A stretch of 64,000 bases of DNA from assembly GCA_022113835.1 (NCBI GenBank), contig JAILWY010000026.1, positions 10,195,001-10,259,000 of the forward strand, in the 5' to 3' direction. The notes under the pieces are model-generated. The model did not search any database. It had not been told where the DNA came from and saw only the letters and a program-made list of their open reading frames with translations. Source of the stretch: Atopsyche davidsoni (taxonomy: Eukaryota > Arthropoda > Insecta > Trichoptera > Hydrobiosidae). Position numbers and translations under genes: made by a program. Shown here piece after piece: positions 9,152 through 24,000 of this stretch; positions within the stretch are counted from its first letter, which is position 1; each line of letters starts with the position of its first letter.

Positions 9152-11950
9152 GTAAGTATATTTTCACTTTCATTGATATTTTCATGTTTATTCTTACTTC
9201 TGTCAGTGACCCTGTAAACGCCCCATATGCCGTGTATATATTTCTCGTGCTATATCGCCGAATCTATGATGATAAAATATATAATTAGATACTTCAATTG
9301 AATCGTAAGCTTATTTTACAGTTTTCAAAATTTCCTCGTGTTGAGAAACGTACTATCATTTTTTACTTCGATGTGTTGTAATTAAATTCTTAAAGTAAAC
9401 AAATTCGTGACAGTTATAATATTACAGAAATCATAGTTGAACGTGAATTATATTTATAAATAGCTTTCAATTTAATTCAGTTACTTACTCTTTCCAAATC
9501 AGGTCAGTTTTAACGTAGTTAAATTATTTTTTGAACCGACTTGATTTTTTTTGACAGTTGTCACTTGTCATTTTGAAGTTGATTTGAAAAGTTAGTTTAG
9601 TTAATTTTTATCCTCTGAAATCAAATAAGTGTCATCAAAATACTGGGACTAGTTTAAGTATTACAAAATAATGTCAAATTCAGAGTATTACCATACTTTA
9701 ATGGCGATTGAGGCTTAAGATTCACATCTTGAATTTGTGGTTATATCATTCAACTTGAAATGATAACTGTAACTTATAACCTGTGGATCATTATTTAGAT
9801 AAGATACCTCGAATGGTCCATCAAATATAAGTAGTTAAATTAAATTATTCAATTATTTATTAATATATTTGTTAATTGATTGACTAAGAAAGGGTAGTGC
9901 AAGTTGACAAATTACATTTCAATGACATGACATTTTGGAAAATAATATATGCCAGAAATATGAATATTACAATATCACGTTCGGTTGCTTATATAACATC
10001 ATTGTATCAAATTGCATATTGACAAAAAATATTAAAATAAAAATTTAAAAATCTTCTAAAATTATATATATATATATGATTTAAACATATTGCTATTGCA
10101 CCATCAGATCCATTTACAATATAGATGAGCTGAACTAATGATTATTTGTGGTGTTAAAAGTTTGTAGACAACTTTCTAAATTATACAAATAAGTAAATTG
10201 CTGGGTTATTGATATTTAGCGTCTAAAATATATAAATACTGTACATTTATGTAAGAAGTGTTACGATACAAGGTGAAAGCAATACCAATGGCAAGGTGTA
10301 ATATAAAGTTCCTTTTTAATACCTCGTCTATTATTTTACACTATGATTTATTATTATGTAATTCTAACATCTACCTATATCTTATCAACTTTTATGTTGT
10401 GTATCTTTAGTATTTTTGTATAAACTGATCTCGATGATCAATGAAAAATCAAAATGTAAAAATCTAAAATGTTGTGAAAGCGTATTTATTTTGTAACATG
10501 GTAGGTAGTATTATTTTCATCATTGTATATATTTTTTAGGAGAATAATAAACATCAACCTTTTTGATTTCCAAACCGAGAATCAAAAATGATATGTTTTC
10601 GTTTGAGAATTGCTATAAAGGAAATTTGATTATTCTTTTTAGAGGTATATTACAAATTAAAAGTTTTTTTTTAATCCTACTTAACCGTTTCTAATAACTG
10701 GGAATTTTATTTACATTTGTTAATTATTTGAACTTTTTGATTGTTGAGGCTTAGGAAATCATGATACTGTTGGATGTCCTGGCAGGTCAGCAGTTGACCC
10801 ACACCCCTCCCAGAGACAGGTCATCTAGAGAAAGCGATTGTTGATGCGCTTTTGTCCCACTAGCTAAGCGCCTTCCCCCCCTCTTCCTCCCCATCGGGAC
10901 CTTGAAAATATACATTCTGTACTCTGCATGGTCGCCGTCGCCCGCCAGTTAGCATCATAGATGATTGCAGTGTTGCCACCCTACCAAAATATCTTCCATC
11001 TTATTATTTATTTCCATAGTTTGCAGTGGTGATATAATCTATCAATTTTGTAATGGAGATTTCTGACGCACCTCTGTCACATTTTTCTTCCGATATAGCG
11101 AGTTTCTTATCAGCCGCCGTATCGGCTTCGAGGAGGTAGGCGTGTGCAATCTTTATCGGCACATAGTCAAACAGTCTACACTATCGAAAGTCGATAATAT
11201 TGAATTGTCATAAGATTAAACATTAAGGCGGGAAATATTCTGAGTATTATTGCAGCGTTTCTTGAAACGTGACAAGTTACGTGTCGCCGATTGCTGCGCT
11301 CGCCAATCCTAGCATTTAGTGGTCCGCTTGTACCAATTCCTTACTTGATTGGATCTTCCTCCTTCGGCTGTGTGTGCGAATATTTTTTCCTCCCTAGATT
11401 CACTGAGCGGTCTACTAGTTTGCATTGAATATACATATTGAGCTGATAACTTATGAACTAATATATTATTCGTATTTTTTATTATTATGGTGACTTCTCA
11501 AAATTATAGTCCGGATAATGACTGCATCTTAAGGTTGGCATATTTGATCAGTAGTCGGGGCCGTTACTCTCTTGCTTTATCCTCGTCTCTATAAACGAAT
11601 TTCAAATCGATTTACATCATGTTCGTTACCAGAAAAAATGTTTGGAACGTTAGTTGCAATCCTTCGCTGCTCTCGATGAATTGAGAATTCTTTCGAACAT
11701 TTAACTGATCAGTTCATTTCTTTTACGTGCTTTGATCTGCGTGTGCTCCAAAGCCAAAAGATTCACCAGGTCGTCAGATGCAAGTGTCTGGTGAATTCGA
11801 GAAATCTTACTTAACAATGCAGACAGTCTATCGTTAACACGGAGGTCTTTAATAAGTGTCGTCAATACCAAATCTCGATAGCATTAAAAAAAAATATTAC
11901 CGTAGCTCCGGGTGTACGAGGAGTCGCTAGTCATACTTGCATAAACGCAG

Positions 11951-11970
11951 AATACCAAGGCCTTGGTATT
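11951..11970. repeat. perfect 20-bp palindrome
   Basis: AATACCAAGG followed directly by its exact inverse complement, with no spacer. A further AATACC half-site follows at 11976-11981. A dimeric DNA-binding factor site or chance (roughly 6% expectation in 64 kb at equal base frequencies) are both possible. Confidence 0.6.
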
Positions 11971-14501
11971 TCCCAAATACCGGTTAATAAGGATATTCTA
12001 TATCACAAGATCAATCGATAAATTGTGAATAAAATACATAAAAAAATAACAAAACGAAAGAATTTTTGGGATTAAGTACATTCGTCTAAATCCACTGCTA
12101 AAAGTGTCGAAGACCTTCAAGATATTTGTAACTAGAAAGAATTCCGATAACATTATTCAATTGCCGTTATCGGTTCTAATTCGTTTGAATAGGTTAAAAA
12201 AAAAACAACATTCTAGATGTACGTTAATAAATACAGCTTTGCCATTTTAAATTCCAAGTGCCAAAAATTTACGATTGGTCATAGAACATATACAGGTTAC
12301 TATGAAATAATAGCTATCAGCAAGATACATATACTTTTAACACGAGTCTTGAGTGCATATATTTTGCATGACTCATTCAACACAAAAAAATAGTTTTTTG
12401 CCCCGGGAAATACGTTGTGCGAAATGAGTACAATTATCAAATTTATTATAAAAACTATTTTTTAATACACTAACACAAACGCAAACAACTTGTTAAGATC
12501 TAAATATACGTCTACATAACTTGGTTTTGATAGTGATTTTGAATTTTAAACTGGCGATAACAAGTCGAGGGATATCGCAGGTAAAATGGCCAGACGAATC
12601 AGTCGGCATTTAGTTTTACTTCGCCCCAAATTCTAAGCATGGAATGACAAAAATGCATAATTTATAGCAACAGAATTGCTAAGTATTTTTACACGCAGTA
12701 TCCGACATTCCTACCGCCTGACTCAGTCTGCACTCACCTATATTTGCTTGTGTCCCCTCCCACTTGAAAATAATTACATGTGAATTATTTTTTATCGGCG
12801 CAACTCGTATTGTTACGTTAGTGATTTGACTTCTGGCGCACGGTTACATACTTGTGGATTCCAGTGGCGTGTGGTGTGTTTTGACGTCGGGGTTTACAAT
12901 TATTCAAGTAACCTCAGCTATATGAATAAAATTGAACCTTTATTTGCGACTTTTACGATTATATAACTACCATTTTTGCGGTGGACTAGGTCAATTTTAG
13001 CGTATATGGTAGTCTATGAAATCGATCCAATAATTTTCACTCAATTAAAATTTCACAATTTTTAAAAGCATACACATAATATACTAAACAATAGGTACTG
13101 TACTTAGCATTCTTGAAAGAATTTTACCTTTTAGAAATTTACTTCACGAATTAAATTAAAAATCTAATGATTTTTAGATATAACTATTTCATCACTATAA
13201 CTAGAAGCTTTCTCTTTGTAAAAGCATCGTCAATATTTAAACTTTAACGATGCCACTATGGGAAAGTATCTATCTCTAAAAAATATTAATCTTAGAATTT
13301 TGTGGAATATCTTGTTCAACAGGAAAAAAAATCTTATCGCAAGGAAGGGGAAATTGAATTAATTTGACAAGATATATTGACAGGGCAAGTGATGTTTTTT
13401 TTCTTCCGTTTTACTGACCCCACGCTACTGGTTGATTTCAATTGGGTTTTTCTGAACGTAGGCGTGCAGCGCTCCCTCAGGACTCTGAACTGACGATGAC
13501 TAAGGACATTCGTTGACAAGATGAAACTGAATGCGGTAAAATTACGCACGCTAAATAAACAATGATGCTAACTGTGATTTACCGAACGTGCGCAGTGTTA
13601 ATGTCTGCCACTCGACCGTACCACAGGCACCATTGCAGTATGTGCGATACCATTCGCTCATCAGATCCAGCTAGGATGTTAGATCGGCGTTTGTCATCTA
13701 TCTAATTGCTATTCATTGGACTACGTCCAGCATTTCTTATGAGAATTTTGAGATAAATATAATATTCAATAATGGACCAAATTTGCTTGCCGAAATAAAC
13801 GAGTTTTCTATTTTTTTAATTTTTTTTAATTTACGATGGTATATTTCGGCTGGCTCGGTTTTAAACGGTAAATAATGCGTTGATGTGGACCGGTCAGTTG
13901 ATATGCAAGGTACATAACCGGCCGGCGAACGCTCCGATCCTCGCCGCGACCGCTCGGAGGATGTGGTCGCTGGTCGGTGCGCTCCGCACTCTGCAATCTG
14001 CTCGAACACCCGGCTACTATGTATACTACGCGTCGTATCAAGTGTCACCATGACAAAAAAATATATCGGATAAGTAATAAAAATAAATTTAAAAAAAAAA
14101 CAAGTATCCTCCGTCGTTTCGTTTGTTTTGAGTTATCTGCTTTTTATATTTCACAAAGAGCATAAAATTTCTGTACTAATTTGGAAGTTTTTGATATTTT
14201 CGTCAAGCCTCACGTAACAATTTAAATTCAAGCTTCTCGGGATTCAATGGTTTCCATGTCATATATAATATGTTCCGATTCAGTTATAAAACATAAAAAA
14301 TTATTTAAAAGAGTCTATATATTTATCGAAGTACTTAATTAATATACAATGAAAACAATTTTAAACGCAATATTCTTTGGATTCGGGAAGAATGTGCTTC
14401 TAGCGGTACGGGTCCAACCTGCTACGCTCTGCCCGAAACACCTTAGGTGTTATAGAAATAAATCTGGCCATTTCGTATCACATAAAGACAATCTGAATTA
14501 G

Positions 14502-14564
14502 CCAAATGGGCCGTGCGATTTGACACCGTGCGAATTTTTTCATCGGGGCTTGCAAAATTTTGAA
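14502..14564 (+). pseudogene. fossil of a Tc1/mariner-like transposase C-terminus
   Basis: Frame from 14502 reads PNGPCDLTPCEFFHRGLQNFE. This resembles the segment around the third catalytic Asp of insect Tc1/mariner-like transposases, where the family pattern is roughly PP-R-S-D-L-T-P-x-D-F-F-L-W-G. The final Asp is Glu here and the Trp-Gly is lost. The similarity covers only ~20 residues, there are no TIRs, and stops occur in the surrounding frame. It is best read as a very old remnant; chance resemblance is not excluded. Confidence 0.4.
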
Positions 14565-14669
14565 ATAATACTGCTGAGCTAATAATAAACTTGCAAATAA
14601 TCGTCGTGTGCTAATACATAGACTCGCGCTGCAATTACATGGAAATATGGTCAATATACAAGGAGGAAA

Positions 14670-14760
14670 CTTACGGATCAGTGAGACTGGCCTAGGATAA
14701 AAATATATTCGATAAAATGGTCACCAACCTCCTATGAGGGCAGGCACCAGAAGAAGTATA
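14670..14760 (+). repeat. dispersed repeat, copy A (inverted relative to copy at 61492)
   Basis: About 90 bp (GAGACTGGCCTAGGATA..., then AAATATATTCGA, AATGGTC, ACCTCCTAT, GGCACCAGAAGAA) matches the reverse complement of 61492-61580 at roughly 80% by eye, with small indels. It contains no coding sequence and no clear TIR. It may be the conserved end of a SINE, MITE or non-LTR element; I cannot name the family. Confidence 0.7.
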
Positions 14761-16431
14761 TATATGTTACAATGCGAGTATGTCAGTAGTCACGAGGGAC
14801 GTTTAATTTATAGAAATCAACAAATTTAAACATCAAAAAAATTTCATTACATATTATACGCTTTATTACAAATTTAAATTCGTCGTTGTTATGAGTACAT
14901 CTATTAAAAAAAAAAAAAAACTCAGTGAAATCTGGTGAAACACATTAATTATTAACATTGCAGAATCTTTTCGAGAGCTATTAATTTTTTGTTTAACTAA
15001 AATATTATCTTAATGAGTACTAACTGGAGACGGAGCCTCGTTAATTCCTGCAGCGGAGAGGGCGTCGCACCGACAGGCTCAAGGCACCTCCCCGGCACAG
15101 GGTGGCTGCAGACCGGACGATCATTAATTTAGAGTGCCCTACACAGTTTTCACCGGTTGAATTCGAGTGAGTTTCGTGCCCTGTAATGACCGGAAAGTTG
15201 CCTCGAACTTTGAAATGCTTACTTCCTTACAGCGTTTCGAATTGTTCACTCCTAATACTTGACGAAGTATCCGAAGAATAGATGAGATGTATTTACCGAA
15301 GGGTTGAGCGATGCTCTTATCCGGCAACATGAAAGCTTTGTTTTAACTTTGTTGTTTTGTTTGAATACCAAGGAAAGGCCGATTTTAATTTTTTTCCGTA
15401 CCTATCAAAAGTTTGACCTTTTAATTGTATTTTGTATACTCAATATTTGCGATAGAAAGTACTAGGTGTAATTCCATTGGATATTATTAATTAAAAAATA
15501 TACAATTTTAGTTATAACTAACTTCCTATACTGGCCTTTTTTTTAAACAGAGTGAGGTTTCGTGAACTATTTACAAATATTGTAAATACAGCTCGGATGC
15601 ACCACTCATGTTACTTTATTTGTTAAATTCATAGTTCAATAATCAAATACACTGATTGTGTTTTTATAAAATATTTTTTATTAATATTGTAATCACCTTC
15701 TATTTAACCTAAGCAAACTTAAAGGACTCCGAGCTTATTATGTTATTCTGCACTAGAACTGACGTACACTACATATCTCTCAGCGGACATGTATTTTCTG
15801 CATAAATGTTAGCTTTGCGTAAATTAATTCTTAAACATTTATATACGTTCTCGGGTTAGGTCAGTCGCTTTTGCATAGCTTAAGGGTTTTTGGATAGTTC
15901 CACAGTCCTTTGATGTCGCAGGTCGGCGACCGTGACCCCGGCGGTCGCACGGCCGCCTGCTCCACTGGCCCACTTGTCCCCGAGTCCGCCCTCCTCTCGT
16001 TCGAGCTGTCCTATCGCGCTTGCTGTCCAATAACGGCCCGTCATTGAGAGCATTAGGCTCACGCCGGCTGCCGCTGGTCGTCTCGCCCGGTCGCCAGCGT
16101 CCCCGGCGATATCGCTGCATCGGCTTCGTCGAGGCTAGCAAGAATCCATTTTATTTGAAAATCTACTTATGTTTTATCCTCGCTAAAATTATTAAATGTA
16201 AGTGTGATCATATAAAATGCTACCCCAATTTAATCCTCTAATTATAAGTATGTTACGTCTTATTCTACAAATTTAGATTTTCTTATTCAGATTGTTTGAA
16301 TTTTGCATTAAATTGTGAATTAAAATCTTAATTAGTAATTTGTACTATGTGCATGCTGGTGGTCAACTACTAATAATCAAGGTAAGTATACGCGTGTACA
16401 ATGTAAGTTAGTATTGGTATTCCGTTGAGTC

Positions 16432-16535
<104 letters not shown>

Positions 16536-18007
16536 TTTGATCCCATTTTTAAGCCGAGAGACAAGTCTGCGGGCCTCAATACCAGCGCCACGGTTAATCA
16601 TCCAAACTCTCGACTCGGATACATTTAGCTAATACAACTCAGGTGTAATAATTTTCATAAATTATTAATGCCATTGTGAGTAACAGGCGGAAGTTTTTGA
16701 GTGACAATCGCACGTTTTAGAACGTTTTGCGTACATAAATAGCTATGTCAATATACATTAGATAATAAAATGTATCTACCAGATAAGACATCGCAGGCCG
16801 CTGCGGGGCCGTGAGCTGTCGGTTCTGTCGATGAAAGTTAAACTCTTTTAATCACTCCCACAACATTAATTACAGCATATAAACGTCCATTTATCTACGA
16901 TGACTAGGAACATCGGGATATTCTCCCACTATTACAGTGTACCATCTATCTGGAATTTCTTGCAGTGCTTATCTTTGCCTCGTGGGGAAGTACGGGTAAT
17001 TTATCTCTCGGTATAAAGTTGAAGTGGTCAATCGGCGGGCAATGTTACGAGTATAACGCGCCCGGCAGATCGCTCCGCCGTCAGCCGGATTCGGCCGCGG
17101 TTTGCAGATATTTTATGACCGATATACCGACGCTCCGATCGTTGGAGAGTCGCTGCCGGCTGGCCGCGTGCAGCGTGCGTTACTTTGCCAACTATCTCTA
17201 AGTTCATGAATCATTTGACAATTGCTCGATCGTTATATAAGGACGACGCAGTTCCCCTTTCCTTCACGATAACGTGGCACTAGCGCTATTTAAAGACATC
17301 ATTTTTTGATCGCTGACTGTGCTACAATCTATCACCTCTTGAAATCCCAAACCGGTCCCTCGACTCGTGCCGATTTGATTGGAAAATTGGCTTTCGGAAA
17401 CATACAATCCAAGTAATAAAGAATAAAAGTAAAGTTAACCCCGATTGACAGATTTCCCATTGGCCGCGACGAAAAGGAAGATCATATCGAATTTTGAAAG
17501 ATAAACTCACTCATATGTTGTCAAAACGAGCGTCCCATGAAAATTCTGATTGGGACTTCTAACCGATCGACTGGCCAACAGCCGGCCGACAAAATATAAG
17601 TATCGAACTTAAATTATTACCCGAATCCCTTTTAATGTTTAATGTGACTTGAAGTAATGACCAGCCTTAATAATTAATAAAAATGAACGCTTGTGATGGG
17701 GAGATTGTGATGAAAGGGGATGAAATCAATGAGGTACCTCGACTTCAAGCGAAGACCTATCGAGTGTAGGTGCAAGCTGGTATGTGGACCAGGCGATTCT
17801 TGGAGAGCGCAGGTGATCGTCACGCGACACATTACCCCAGAGATCGCACTTCATTTTTTATAACGTTGCAGTATCGAGTTACAACTTGATAATATTCTTC
17901 GATAATGTATTTATATACTGCCATTATGTGGAAAGTGTTCGACTTGTCAGTTTAGTTTTGTTTCCCAGTATGACTTCGAAGGTTCAAATAGACACAAAGT
18001 TTGCGCG

Positions 18008-18035
18008 GCTTCTTTTCATCTCGTTAGGTAAAATG
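18008..18035 (+). other. weak candidate recursive-splice site
   Basis: A pyrimidine-rich stretch (CTTCTTTTCATCTCGTTAG) ends at 18027 and is followed immediately by GTAAAA. It has the juxtaposed acceptor-donor arrangement but a sub-optimal donor. Confidence 0.2.
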
Positions 18036-21000
18036 TTTCCTTTTTATTACTAAAGAACCTATTTGATCCTGAATAAAAATTAGCGTGAATAAATACCTCC
18101 GCATTAAAGATTAATAACAAATGGAAGTTGAAAAATAAAGCAGTTGTTTGGAACATTTATGAATATTTTATTTTGAAAAGACACTCAGGAAGTCTTTGGA
18201 CTAAAATTTTATAAATGCTATAAATTAACTGTGTCAGGATACTGACGAAGTATTTTAAGAACCATTTTCTCGCTTGTTCCGATGTTTCTGTACACGCAAT
18301 CCTGAACCCAAAACGATGATTTTAACGAAAGACAAGGAATATATTATTTTGAAATTTCAGGATTATAAGAAATATAAAAAGATCTTGATATTTCTTTTAG
18401 TCGGCCTAGTTACTGTTTCCGGAATAACTTACACCAAATTAAGTACCATATTTTAATAATCAGATGTTACTGTTGTAATTTAATTCAATATGTCAATAAG
18501 TAAGTACAAATCATTTTACTAACAGATGTCTACATCGGTTGATTTCCAAAACGTAATAAATTTTCAGCCAGTATTTGCCAGGCTGAGATATATCGCAGAT
18601 ACAACGCCAGGACCAACTCATTGTCGGTTAATTTTATCTTGTCCACAGCCAAAGAAAACACACCGTTATTGCGATTCGAGCCAACCTCCGCGAGCACGCG
18701 TCGTCAAGTCCTCCCGGTGGGAAGCAAATAACAACGAATGAATATTAGCTCAATCACAAATCGCTACTATGTAACTACAAAAACACCTAAAGGGTTATAC
18801 TTTAAAATATATTAAATTAATTCAACCACCAATTTTATCAATAACTCATGAATATATTTGGAGAACCTTGTCAGTATTCAGAAGAAAAAAACCATGTGAG
18901 GTGATGTAGTAGGTGTAGAGCCGATGTATCCGCATAGTTTTATTTTCCCTGTCCCTTTCTGCCACGCTGTCCGTATCAGCCCTCATATTCTCTTACGGCC
19001 AGTCCAATATAACCCGATATTGCAAAGCTATCACAATCAATCACGCGTTGACAGAGGACGCTATAAAAAGCAAATAATTTTACTAAAAAAATATTTGTAT
19101 ATTGTTATCGAAATATCGTCCATCAATTTACTGTTTATTCAATTAACGTCCGATCGATGCGCAAAAAACCCAATCGTAAATTAATTAATATAACATAGTA
19201 AACAATATTTTATTAGTATATTTCAATAAAGTGGGGTAAAAATTTCTGAACATAGTGTTATAATTTCAGTAGCTTTCCCACAGATATTTTTTTGCGTTGC
19301 TGAATAATCATGCTTAGGAAATTTCAAGTGGTCTGCCTCTGTATCTTCTCGTAAATTTCTCGTTACCACCTGGATACTAATTTTTTATAATGCTTAACCA
19401 TCAGTTTGTTTTGGTGCCTAATTTTTAGATTAATATTATATAATTTTACAATCGATATTCTGGATGAGACACATTTCCTGTATGAAGAATCTAAAACAAA
19501 CTCACCACCTATCGATAGTATATGAAAATTATTGTTGAATTGGCTTGACATAAAAAAGGCGCAATATTTATTAATTTGGTTAATTGTGCAAATTTCATTG
19601 TCAGTCGCAAATTCAACGTAAATGCTTTTTACTCTGTCTGGGAAAGAAAATCCTATAAGCGAATTTTCTCATTTATAAAGACCTAATTTTTTTTTTCAAG
19701 TGTGTCTAAATTTTCTTTTTCCTTTGAAGTAGTTTTTTTAGAATATAATTAAGATAATACGAATTATGACGTCTCCCATATAAATCACATAAAAAATGAA
19801 ATGTATGGCAAGCTGAAAAATCTAAAAAAGTGACTTTCAATGAAATTATACTTTCATAGAAAATCATAAGGCGTTGTATAAGTATTCTTATATTAAGAGC
19901 TATAGCGGATTTTCAACAAAATTTTCCATGGTAGCTTTGCAAGTTGCCGCAAAGTTTCTCGATAAATTTATGATTATAAAAGATTCCCCTGCATGGCTCT
20001 ACACAAGCTTCTAAATCCCAGTAACGAGCTGTTTAAAGTTATCAGAAATTATTTTACCAGTAGACCCCGCCGGGGCGCCCCTGTGTGGACTCGCTCGATA
20101 CAAAGCGAAAACAGTACTTGTTTGTACAGGTCATGTCTTCTCGGAGTTTTATTATATATTTGGTACTAAAATTATAAAGGTAAATAACTATGTTAACATT
20201 TCACGTCTCGTTACCTCATTGTCTAATGACCCGAACCGCCGAGCAAAATTATACCTCGAAGAACAATTATTTATACTTACCTAAGTGTTGTTATTAATAC
20301 AGGAAGCTTAAATGCTCAAATTTTCATTTTTTATGGTGGTATTAGAAAAATGGTTTTTATGTATTATTTCTAAAGTGATTTTTATTCATCATTTATTAAA
20401 AGTCTCAATTTGTTTTATTATTTTAAATATAAAAATAAATTTCTGTCTAAAAAGGTTTTTACTTTTTATTTTAAAATACTACAATTTTTTTTTTAATTTC
20501 GTTAAAATTTTATTAACATTTATTACTTAATTTTTCACGAAATTAATTTTATGCATTAAAAAAGTTAACCAATTCGTTTTTCCTATACTAATGATATTTT
20601 TATCGGATTGATCGAAAATGAAATTAGGTTTTTTTTTTAATGGAAAAAGGACTACTGTCAATATGTACTGGAAAATATTTATCTTTTACGTCTTATAGAT
20701 AATTGATTAACGTTAATATACTTTATATCTAGCTAATGATTAGCCGTTCATCAATTCGCTTCAAATTGATGTCGATTCGCGACTCCTTTCAATCAAGATA
20801 TTAATTCCGGTTTCAATTACTACTTTGTAATCAACCGTGTTGAAATAGAGGTGAAATGTGTCAGAGGCAGCCAAAAGCCTTCTCTCCAAGTCCCGATGGA
20901 ATTTCTCCGAGACAGCTTTAACTCGGGGAGTCTCTAATGACGCCCTGCTATTTCTACATATTTTTTTAATGTTATGCTTAAACTTTAAAGCCAGTGAAAT

Positions 21001-24000
21001 AACCGCTTACTATGCTTTGCTGGTGTAAGTGAAACATGACAGTATTTTGTGGCGTTACTTAATTTTTTTAGTAAGTATGCTACATCCACACGCAGTATAT
21101 GTAGTAATCTAGTATTTACAATCAACAGAAATTTATAAATGTATGTAAGCTAATAATTAAAATAATATGAATTTAGTAGACTTCAAATATTATTTTCATT
21201 TACATCAACTCCCTTTTAAGGATACAACGAATATTAATGACGAAAGTCCGATCTTTAAGTAAAATTAATTTAATAAATTAAATATACAGTAAATAAAACA
21301 AAATTATAATTTAAAAATATTTATAAATTTGTTAGTCACGTAATGGTAAAAAAAAAACAACCCGGACTAGCACAGCACGTACCTCTATTTACTAAATTAA
21401 TAGACCAGGAGCTGTGACATCGGAGAATACGACTATTGACAAGTTCAGCTGATTTGTAGTAGTAAAAGGTAGTCAATCCCAAAATTGTATTCAGTATTTT
21501 TTTGATATAACGTAATCACATCTATTCACGGCTAAAGAAATTTCATTTCAGTAACATGTGGCCATAATAACTTAGGTTTGAGCAAGTACGAATATGTACA
21601 AAATAAAATAGCCTAAATATTTACGACGTGCATGCAGTGCGACCGATCGTGCTGCGGTTTCATTAGTGGAATAGCCGCCCCCGCCCTCGCCCTATCCGAC
21701 GCGGCCGCGCCCACCTTGGCCCATACATTGCCGATGCACGTCGCAAACAATTTCACTAATTGAACTAAACCACCCCATCCCTTAGCCCGGGAACCATTCG
21801 TAATTAACTACCTACTCCACTGCAACTACTTTGCCTTGTCCAAAAGTCCCCGAACTTTATTTCGTGTAATTTTGTTAAACGAAGGACTAAACCTTTTCTA
21901 CTAGTAGTATTCGTTTGATACACCGCCTCCGTCGCTGCTTATAGTTCTTGAAGGTTTTGAAAGGCTTTTTCGGTATCGCGTGTACATGTCGTTTTTATAT
22001 CGAATTGAACCTTTACCCTTTCAAAGTAAACATTTCGAAACAGGAAAAAGTTCACCGAGGTTAGGGGCACGGGGCAGCACGGTTGTCAGCGTTCTCTGAA
22101 GGGTAATCATAATCTGTTGATTCTCGATTATTTTTCAAAATTTAACCTTCTCAATACGATCTTGTTATATTTTTTTCAGAATTTCAGAGTGAAATTAATT
22201 CATCCTGAAAATTGTAAAACATTAAAAAAAATCTCTTCACCGAGCGAATTTTCACCGAATAAGAACAATTTTTTCCTGTTAATATTCAACTCCATTATTC
22301 GCTCATCGGTATGAAATAGCGTTTTTGAAAAAGTTCAGAAAAGGATAAGACTTCGCACACATCTCGCTGCCAAAATTGTAGCCATATTTGTTTTATTTTT
22401 AAGAATATCAAACACGTCCGCGAAGTTTCCGCCTTAATCCGCTAAGCTCCCGCAGTCACGGAACCCTCGCCCATTATTAACAGTTTTCAGAGCGTATGGC
22501 GTACACTTTCCTTTGCGGGCGAATTGGTTGCGGAGATATTTTTTCTGTGACAAGTTTTCGTTGAAAAATAGGTTTCAGCCGGGAAGGCAAACATTAGACC
22601 TAATGCCCGGCGATCGCGTGGATCACAGAACGAGAGCAATCGAGCTCGGCTTCTACCGACACATGTGTGTAGTCCTCGTATGGTCACGATTTTCCAGCAT
22701 GCAATCAGGTTATGTGTGATCATTTTGCCATCGGTAACTTTTAATGTCATTTTGCGCGGTGCATGACATTTACAGTAAGTCGCAAAATAAGATTATCTGT
22801 AAATTGGATTTGTTAGTGTGTGAAATGGAAGTACTCCGATATACCACAAAACATCAAGAGTAGTTTTTTTTTTTCATGTTAAAAATCAAACGCCCTCTCC
22901 TTGCTTAATCGCCCTTCATCGCTCATAATTAATCTCAAGGACGTATCAATTACTCATTTTGGGAATTGTTTTAGAAATTGAACTTCTGCAGATAATGAAA
23001 AAGCGTTAATATTACTTGTACTTTATAGCTATATTTCTTCATTAGATATAAAAATGAGATACTTACAATAATGTTATTGTTATATCGACATGTTATAGCT
23101 GATCGGGTATTTTCTCTTGTTAAAAGTAACAAACGTACATTTTTTCGATTAGAAAAATTCTTTACAGTGGCTGAAGCTTATTAAAACTGAACCTTGTCAT
23201 AACATCTGGCTTCTCGGCTACAGCCACTCGGCTGAAGTAACTTCACTGCAAATCGACATCCTTTTTTGCGTCCCCACCCTGTCGGCTGCTCAAGAAAGTT
23301 CCAGAACCGGTATCCTTATTTGCGGACCCTGCAGTAGATACAAAAAGAAAAAACCAAAATGTTCATTTGTAACAGGAGGGATAGAACTTAACCTCTTTGT
23401 CATTATCACTACGGACATGAACACTTAGGCATTAACTTTTGCTTAAAACTTGTGAACCATACAATTTACCAAAAATTCCCATGCTCGCCATGTAATAAAA
23501 ACATATCAGCTAAATGCCTTTTTGTTTGTTCTGTATTTCATATTCGATATTCTGCAGTTTCGGTCTTTTTAACGTCGTGAATATAAATTTTTAATTTATA
23601 CGCAGTGTCTAAAACTTAATTGTTTTTCACTTAAAATAATTTTCACGGTCTGTTTACACAAACAATAATAAATTCTTGAGATTTAAATTTCGCTTGTAAA
23701 TAAAAAAAAAAATCAAGCGATTGTGTTATTTAAAGTAGTCGGAATTGATCGATTTGAAATTTATCCAAGCGGGCCTCGGCAGTGTTTATTTTAAGTTTAA
23801 ACTATTCCAGCAATATTAAACGCTGGGCGAATTCATAATAATAGGAATCAGTCGTAATATATAATATAACTCAAAATTTATATTTAATTCAATAAACTCT
23901 CCCTCTTGCTTTTAACAATGCCGCATTTGATTCGGACGCCCGCCCGCCCGGACCGCGCCGGCTGAATGTTATCGCTAACGAATACGCGAATGTGGCGCAG

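Noticed and set aside
15839..16141. 100-codon minus-strand frame rich in Arg and Gly
   Set aside because: It lies in a GC-rich island where stops are rare; no domain, no splice sites, and a competing frame is open too.
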